A stretch of 18,431 nucleotides of DNA, taken from Faecalibacterium sp. UBA1771. Lineage in GTDB: Bacteria; Bacillota; Clostridia; Oscillospirales; Ruminococcaceae. The translations under genes were made by a program, and so were the position numbers. Shown here in pieces: positions 14,578 through 18,431 of this stretch. Position 1 is the first letter of the stretch. Each line of letters starts with the position of its first letter. The stretch covers positions 1-18,431 of the forward strand of contig DCGT01000042.1 in the NCBI GenBank assembly GCA_002315315.1, written 5' to 3'. Under the pieces are notes generated by a model. That model was given only the letters and a program-made list of their open reading frames with translations, made no database searches and had not been told where the DNA came from.

Positions 14578-14652
14578 GGTGACCCCGCGGAGATTCGAAC
14601 TCCGGACCCATTGCTTAAAAGGCAATTGCTCTGCCGACTGAGCTACGAGGTC
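14577..14652 (-). tRNA. tRNA-Lys (anticodon TTT)
   Basis: The minus strand folds into a complete cloverleaf. The acceptor pairs GACCTCG with CGGGGTC (one G-U). The D arm is GCTC/GAGC, and the anticodon arm is ATTGC-CTTTTAA-GCAAT with TTT at positions 34-36. The variable loop is GGGTC, and the T arm is CGGAG-TTCGAAT-CTCCG. A genomically encoded CCA end follows. The 3' end touches the terminator, and the promoter at 14803-14831 lies beyond a degenerate copy. Confidence 0.96.
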
Positions 14653-14674
14653 ATATTAAATTGTGCGAAGATGT

Positions 14675-14773
14675 TTGCTTAAAAGGCAATTGCTCAGCTC
14701 GTCCCAAGAGCCGCTTACGGCGGTTGGAATCGCAACGCGCCTGCGGGCGCAGTGCCGACTGAGCTGCACCGTC
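14675..14773 (-). pseudogene. Broken tRNA-Lys copy split by a 57-nt insertion and lacking its 3' half
   Basis: Two blocks repeat the neighbouring tRNA-Lys exactly. A 21-nt block covers the anticodon arm (14675-14695 versus 14611-14631), and a 13-nt block covers the D-loop side (14753-14765 versus 14632-14644). In the intact gene these blocks are adjacent; here 57 extra nucleotides (14696-14752) separate them. The T arm and 3' acceptor strand are missing, and the 5' acceptor bases differ (GACGGTG instead of GACCTCG). It lies in the same transcript, upstream of the intact tRNA. Confidence 0.85.
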
Positions 14774-14802
14774 AAAACGCAATAATTGATGACAGCTCTA
14801 AT

Positions 14803-14831
14803 ATAATAACAAACCTTTTTGAATATGTCAA
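14803..14831 (-). promoter_or_regulatory. Strong sigma-A promoter of the tRNA-Lys unit
   Basis: The minus strand has TTGACA (14826-14831, consensus), a 17-bp spacer and TATTAT (14803-14808). The predicted transcript runs through the broken tRNA copy before the intact tRNA. Confidence 0.8.
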
Positions 14832-14853
14832 TATTTGAAGCCGAATATCATTA

Positions 14854-14896
14854 AAAAAGATTTTCCGAGCCGATCTGCGACTCGGAAAACCTTTTT
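14854..14896 (-). terminator. Intrinsic terminator of the HtrA-like protease gene
   Basis: A 9-bp perfect stem (14861-14869 with 14881-14889) is extended by a further 6 pairs beyond one mismatched pair, with T-rich sequence on the minus-strand side. It lies 45 nt after the protease stop codon. Confidence 0.85.
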
Positions 14897-14941
14897 GTAT
14901 AGAAAAGAGGAGGAGAAACAAACACGGATGTTTGGAACAGT

Positions 14942-16630
14942 TTATTCACTCAGCTCGGAAAGAACGATGCTCAGTTCATATATTTTTTCACTTCTGATTA
15001 TTCTTACCTTTACGGTATCGCCTACATTAAAATTGTTCAGCGCCGAGCTGATATCGGACAGCGACGAGATAACCTGACCGTCGACCTCAAGCAGATAGTC
15101 ACCGCGCTGCAGACCGGATTTTTCTGCGCCGGAGCCTTCGACGACAGAGTAAACATAGACACCGAGACGGTTTACGCCGTTCTGCTGCGCCTGAAGAATG
15201 TCGGTAATTTCGATAGCCTGAATGCCGAGTGCGGGACGCCCTGTAACATAGCCGTTTTCGATGATGTTGCTGACAACATCCTTGGCAATGTCGGACGGGA
15301 TGGCGAAGCCGATACCCTCGATATCGTCACCCGACGATTTCGCGTTGACAATACCGATAAGCTCACCCTCGGTATTGAACAGCCCGCCGCCCGAGTTGCC
15401 GGGGTTTACTGCTGCCGTTGTCTGCAAAAGTGTCATTGTCTGGCTGTTTACAACCAGCTCACGGGATACGGCACTGATGATTCCCTCGGTAACGGTGCCG
15501 CCGAGCGAGCCGAGCGGATTGCCTATTGCAACACAGCTTTCGCCTGCAATCAAGTCGCTCGAGGTTCCGAACACCGCTGCCTGCAAATCGGTTTCGTCGA
15601 TTTTGATTACGGCGAGGTCGGTCTTGGAATCACTGCCGACAAGGGTTGCGGTGTATTCCTTGCCGTCGTAGGTGCGTACCTTTATGTTATTCGCTCCGTT
15701 TACGACGTGACGGCAGGTTACGATATAGCCGTCAATCGAAACGATAACACCGCTGCCGGCACCTGAAGCGACGTATTGTGAAATGAATGTTCCGCTGACG
15801 ATCTGCTCGGTTTCAATTTCGACAACGGAAGGAGAAGCAAAGGCGGCTACCTTGGAAATATTGCTTGTCTGCGAGCTGCCGTCGCTGAGAGAATCGCGTT
15901 CTACCGATTCAAAGAGAGTGGTTGAGCTGCCGTTTGATGAGGAGGTATAATCGGAGTTCGCAACGCCGAAAAATCGATCGCCTGCGTAGGAGCCGATAAA
16001 TCCGCCGAAAATCGACACGATAAGACAGATAATAATCGTTGCGGCGACAGCACCTCTGCCGAGCGGCTTTTTAACCTTTTTCGGCTTCTCCGGCTGCTGT
16101 GCGGTAAACTGATGCGTGTAGACGGGCTGTGTGTAGCGCGGCTGTACCGGCGGAGCATAACGTCCGCCGCCCTGACCGTACTGTGCTTGCTGACTGTATT
16201 GAGTCTGCTGACCGTAGGTCGAATAGCTTGAATTTGTCTGTTGAGCGGTGTATGCGGAATATCTGTTGTACTGAGCTCCGCTTTGGTTGCCGCCGTAGGT
16301 CGGTTGAGGGTTATTTGCCGGCTGAGAGCCGTAAACAGGCTGTGAGTATTCGGGCTGTGCCGGAGGTGTATATGGCTGTGTCGGTACGGGAGCTGTGTTA
16401 GCGGCTTCGTTCTGTTTATCCTGCTCGGCTGCCGGAGCATCGGCGGTGACTGACTGCACGCTGTCTTGTTCTGACGAATAATCTGACTGCGATTCGACTG
16501 CCGCCTGCTCTGTCAAGGCAGAGCGCTTGGTTTGAGCCGCAAGCTCATCGGTATATTGTTCAAAAAGCGAGGTCCGGTTTTCGTTCGTCTGTTCATTTCC
16601 GGAGTTGTTATTCATATAATCATTATTCAT
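14942..16630 (-). CDS. Membrane-anchored HtrA/DegP-type serine protease with PDZ domain
   Basis: This is a quality-control protease on the outer face of the membrane that degrades or cuts misfolded envelope proteins. The 562-residue protein has a cytoplasmic N-terminal region rich in Gln, Tyr, Pro and Asn (about 75-180), a basic stretch (181-192), one membrane helix (about 193-216), a Ser-rich linker, and a trypsin-like domain with catalytic triad H308 (TCRHVV), D338 (SKTDLAVI) and S413 (NPGNSGGGL). A single C-terminal PDZ domain follows (about 488-560). The start at 16630 was chosen because GGAGG lies eight bases before it. The open frame continues upstream to 17020, but that part mirrors the divergent peptidase gene and has no ribosome site. 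It is monocistronic, with a terminator at 14854-14896. No clear promoter was found. Confidence 0.94.
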   Translation of the reverse strand: MNNDYMNNNSGNEQTNENRTSLFEQYTDELAAQTKRSALTEQAAVESQSDYSSEQDSVQSVTADAPAAEQDKQNEAANTAPVPTQPYTPPAQPEYSQPVYGSQPANNPQPTYGGNQSGAQYNRYSAYTAQQTNSSYSTYGQQTQYSQQAQYGQGGGRYAPPVQPRYTQPVYTHQFTAQQPEKPKKVKKPLGRGAVAATIIICLIVSIFGGFIGSYAGDRFFGVANSDYTSSSNGSSTTLFESVERDSLSDGSSQTSNISKVAAFASPSVVEIETEQIVSGTFISQYVASGAGSGVIVSIDGYIVTCRHVVNGANNIKVRTYDGKEYTATLVGSDSKTDLAVIKIDETDLQAAVFGTSSDLIAGESCVAIGNPLGSLGGTVTEGIISAVSRELVVNSQTMTLLQTTAAVNPGNSGGGLFNTEGELIGIVNAKSSGDDIEGIGFAIPSDIAKDVVSNIIENGYVTGRPALGIQAIEITDILQAQQNGVNRLGVYVYSVVEGSGAEKSGLQRGDYLLEVDGQVISSLSDISSALNNFNVGDTVKVRIIRSEKIYELSIVLSELSE

Positions 16631-16762
16631 TGAGTTGACCTCCATTCGGTTTATGACAAAAGTATAATCGGCAAATGTGAAAATTATATGAAGTCGAAAT
16701 GACTTAAAGCTGATTTTAAGGTTTGTCAAGGCTGATTTTTGCGAATGAAATGTGTATTTGAA

Positions 16763-16791
16763 TTGAACACATCGGTCAATGCTGTTATAAT
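16763..16791 (+). promoter_or_regulatory. Sigma-A-like promoter of the M20 peptidase gene
   Basis: TTGAAC (16763-16768), a 17-bp spacer and TATAAT (16786-16791) lie on the plus strand. The rest of the divergent spacer (16631-16762) contains a 5-bp palindrome AAGTC/GACTT (16691-16705) and a 9-bp direct repeat, GCTGATTTT, of unknown meaning. Confidence 0.68.
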
Positions 16792-16853
16792 TATATGTAA
16801 TTAACGGTTTTGTGAGCAAAGCCGAACTTTTACTAAAAGGAGATGTACCGAAA

Positions 16854-18290
16854 ATGACCGCATTAGTTATTGCCGGAATAATTGTGCTGTTCTTCGCCGT
16901 CATTCTCGTGCGCACGGCTATGTTCAAGCCCTCCGCCGAGAATAAGCCCGAGCAGATGCCGGTCGAATTTGACCGTGAACGCGCCGTAGAACGCTTCCGC
17001 AGCATTCTGAGATGCCGCACCGTTTCCTATCCTGACCATTCACTTGAGGATGCTGCCGAGTTTGACCGTCTGCGTTCTCTGCTTGTCAGCGAATATCCCA
17101 ACGTCAACAAGGCCTGCACGCTTGAGCGTGTCGGCAGAACGGGTATGCTGTTCTGCCTAAAGGGCGAGAGTGACGCCGAGCCGTCGGTGTTTATGGCGCA
17201 TTATGATGTTGTCCCCGTCAACGAGGCAATGTGGACAAAACCGCCGTTTGACGCTGAAACGGACGAGGCGGGTGTCATCTGGGCGAGAGGAACTCTTGAT
17301 ACCAAGGGAACGCTTGTAGGTGTAATGGAAGCCGCAGAAGCACTGCTTGCCAAGGGCTTCGTACCTAAGAACGATATTTATCTTTCCTTCTCGGGCGAGG
17401 AAGAAATCGCCGGTCCCACCGCAACCGATATTGCCGACCATCTTGCCGCCAAGGGCGTTACTCCCCAGCTTGTTATTGACGAGGGCGGCGCGGTTGTCGA
17501 CGGAATTTTCCCCGGCGTCAGCGAACCCTGCGCTCTTGTAGGCATAGCCGAAAAGGGTATTATGGACCTGCGCTTTGATACCAAGAGCGCCGGCGGTCAC
17601 GCAAGCACGCCTCCGCCTCACGGACCTGTCGGAGTGCTTGCAAAGGCGGTTGTCGATATTGAGAATCATCCGTTCAAGTTTACCGTCCCACCCGCTGTAG
17701 CCGAAATGTTCGATACGCTCGGACGCCGCTCGACCTTTGTGTACCGTATGATTTTCTCCAATCTGTGGTGCTTCGGCGGCCTGCTTAACGTTATATGTAA
17801 GAAAAAAGGTGGCGAGCTCAATGCGCTTGTTCGTACAACCTGCGCCTTTACACAGATGCAGGGCAGCTCGGCAAGCAATGTTCTTCCTCCCGAGGCGAGT
17901 ATGGTGGCTAACCTGCGCCTTATCACCGGTCAGAGCTCGCAGTCCGCTGTCGATTATCTGAAAAAGACGATAAACAATCCCGACGTCGAGCTTACCGTTA
18001 TCCATGCATCGGAGGCATCGATTTCATCGGTAACCGAGTCGAGTGCATGGGAGAGGGTCAAATCCTCTATCGAGATGACGTGGCCCGATGCTATCGTTTC
18101 ACCTTACCTTATGATTGCGGCGAGCGATTCGAGACATTTCTGCAAAATCTCCGACAAGGTTATGCGCTTCTCAGCCATGCAGCTTACTAAGGAAGAGAGA
18201 GGACTTATTCACGGTAACAACGAGCGCATACCCACCGAGAAGTTCCTCACCGCCGTGGAATTTTTCACAAGACTGATGGAGCAGTGCTGA
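16854..18290 (+). CDS. Membrane-anchored M20 family zinc metallopeptidase (carboxypeptidase S-like)
   Basis: This is a 478-residue metallopeptidase or amidohydrolase of the M20 family, with an N-terminal membrane helix (residues about 3-22). The two-metal site is readable: H116 (AHYDVVPV), bridging D149 (RGTLDTKG), the E182/E183 pair (SGEEEIAG), D209 or E210 (VIDEGG) and H453 near the end (GLIHGN). H249 in GGHAST is the conserved residue of the dimerisation domain. The topology and length recall the CPS1/PM20D1 carboxypeptidase group, which cuts peptides or N-acyl amino acids, but the substrate is not established. I chose the ATG at 16854, because AGGAG lies 11 bases before it. A GTG at 16812 is closer to the promoter but has no ribosome site. 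The next gene starts immediately after the stop codon. Confidence 0.93.
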   Translation: MTALVIAGIIVLFFAVILVRTAMFKPSAENKPEQMPVEFDRERAVERFRSILRCRTVSYPDHSLEDAAEFDRLRSLLVSEYPNVNKACTLERVGRTGMLFCLKGESDAEPSVFMAHYDVVPVNEAMWTKPPFDAETDEAGVIWARGTLDTKGTLVGVMEAAEALLAKGFVPKNDIYLSFSGEEEIAGPTATDIADHLAAKGVTPQLVIDEGGAVVDGIFPGVSEPCALVGIAEKGIMDLRFDTKSAGGHASTPPPHGPVGVLAKAVVDIENHPFKFTVPPAVAEMFDTLGRRSTFVYRMIFSNLWCFGGLLNVICKKKGGELNALVRTTCAFTQMQGSSASNVLPPEASMVANLRLITGQSSQSAVDYLKKTINNPDVELTVIHASEASISSVTESSAWERVKSSIEMTWPDAIVSPYLMIAASDSRHFCKISDKVMRFSAMQLTKEERGLIHGNNERIPTEKFLTAVEFFTRLMEQC

Positions 18291-18431
18291 ATGGATAATT
18301 ATGAGCGTTTTCTCAAAGCTCACGGCTTTGAATATCCCGATATACATAAATTCGCAGATACCTTTGCCGAGGAGATGAGAAACGGTCTTGCGGGGCACGG
18401 GTCGCTTGCCATGCTTCGCTGCGGAATAAAA
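18291..18431 (+). CDS. Hexokinase-like sugar kinase, 5' end only
   Basis: Only 47 residues are visible before the window ends. The run FADTFAEEMRNGLAG followed by SLAMLRC resembles the N-terminal part of bacterial members of the hexokinase family (PF00349), which carry a block of the form EEMxxGLAGxxSSLxMLP. The match is from memory over a short region, and the Pro-Thr expected next is replaced here by RCGIK. The ATG directly abuts the stop codon of the M20 peptidase gene, with a GATGGAG-like site inside its 3' end, so translation is probably coupled. Another reading is an unrelated small protein. The catalytic region lies outside the window. Confidence 0.55.
   Translation, partial: MDNYERFLKAHGFEYPDIHKFADTFAEEMRNGLAGHGSLAMLRCGIK

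Noticed and set aside
14928..15077. Possible 50-residue hydrophobic peptide on the plus strand with a GAGGAGG upstream
   Set aside because: It lies antisense to the PDZ end of the HtrA-like gene, the spacing to the ATG is long, and nothing else supports it.
16812..16853. GTG start for the M20 peptidase at 16812
   Set aside because: No ribosome site precedes it, while AGGAG precedes the ATG at 16854.
16631..17020. N-terminal extension of the HtrA-like protein
   Set aside because: The extension reads through the divergent peptidase gene and spacer and has no ribosome site; the start at 16630 does.
17157..18005. 282-residue open frame opposite the M20 peptidase
   Set aside because: A shadow of a gene with all catalytic residues on the other strand.

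Overview
The window looks like chromosomal DNA from a low-to-moderate GC, probably spore-forming member of the Clostridia, most like the Ruminococcaceae/Oscillospiraceae. The grounds are Shine-Dalgarno-led genes, consensus sigma-A promoters in AT-rich spacers, an AbrB-type regulator with a cysteine knuckle, a SpoIID-like peptidoglycan protein, a glgB-glgC glycogen pair, an iron alcohol dehydrogenase and a bacterial hexokinase-like start. This placement is inferred from gene content, not from a marker gene. I see no phage, insertion sequence, CRISPR array or rRNA.

Layout. 1-2549 (minus): glgB then a truncated glgC, the glycogen branching enzyme and ADP-glucose pyrophosphorylase, with one promoter upstream of glgB. 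2704-3847 (minus): a small AbrB-family regulator with its own promoter, GC-rich leader and terminator, and upstream of it a GNAT-fold acetyltransferase. 3907-5868 (plus): an ECF sigma factor, a membrane-anchored probable anti-sigma factor, and a small exported protein with its own promoter overlapping the anti-sigma stop codon. 6163-7977 (plus): a SpoIID-like protein with three peptidoglycan-binding repeats and no signal peptide. 8107-10269 (minus): a large polytopic membrane protein, probably a GT-C type glycosyltransferase. 10290-11769 (minus): tyrS, with a leader that contains an intrinsic terminator but no recognisable T-box. 11964-13306 (minus): an iron-dependent alcohol dehydrogenase with a near-consensus promoter and codon use suggesting high expression. 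13365-14577 (plus): an unrecognised 320-residue protein. 14577-14831 (minus): tRNA-Lys(TTT) and, between it and the promoter, a broken second tRNA-Lys copy split by a 57-nt GC-rich insertion. 14854-16630 (minus): a membrane-anchored HtrA/DegP serine protease. 16763-18431 (plus): a membrane-anchored M20 metallopeptidase followed with no gap by the start of a hexokinase-like gene.

How the parts fit. Most genes are ordinary housekeeping functions: glycogen storage and sugar phosphorylation, tyrosyl-tRNA supply, fermentative redox balance, and envelope quality control. The accessory-looking parts are the sigma/anti-sigma/exported-protein cassette, the SpoIID-peptidoglycan-binding protein and the solitary membrane glycosyltransferase, all plausibly tied to envelope or spore biology. 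The signals that deserve most attention are non-coding: the split tRNA-Lys pseudogene, the tyrS attenuator-like leader, and three GC-rich hairpin islands (abrB leader, tyrS leader, tRNA insertion) that share a similar order of stems. I do not see a clear new defence or mobile system.
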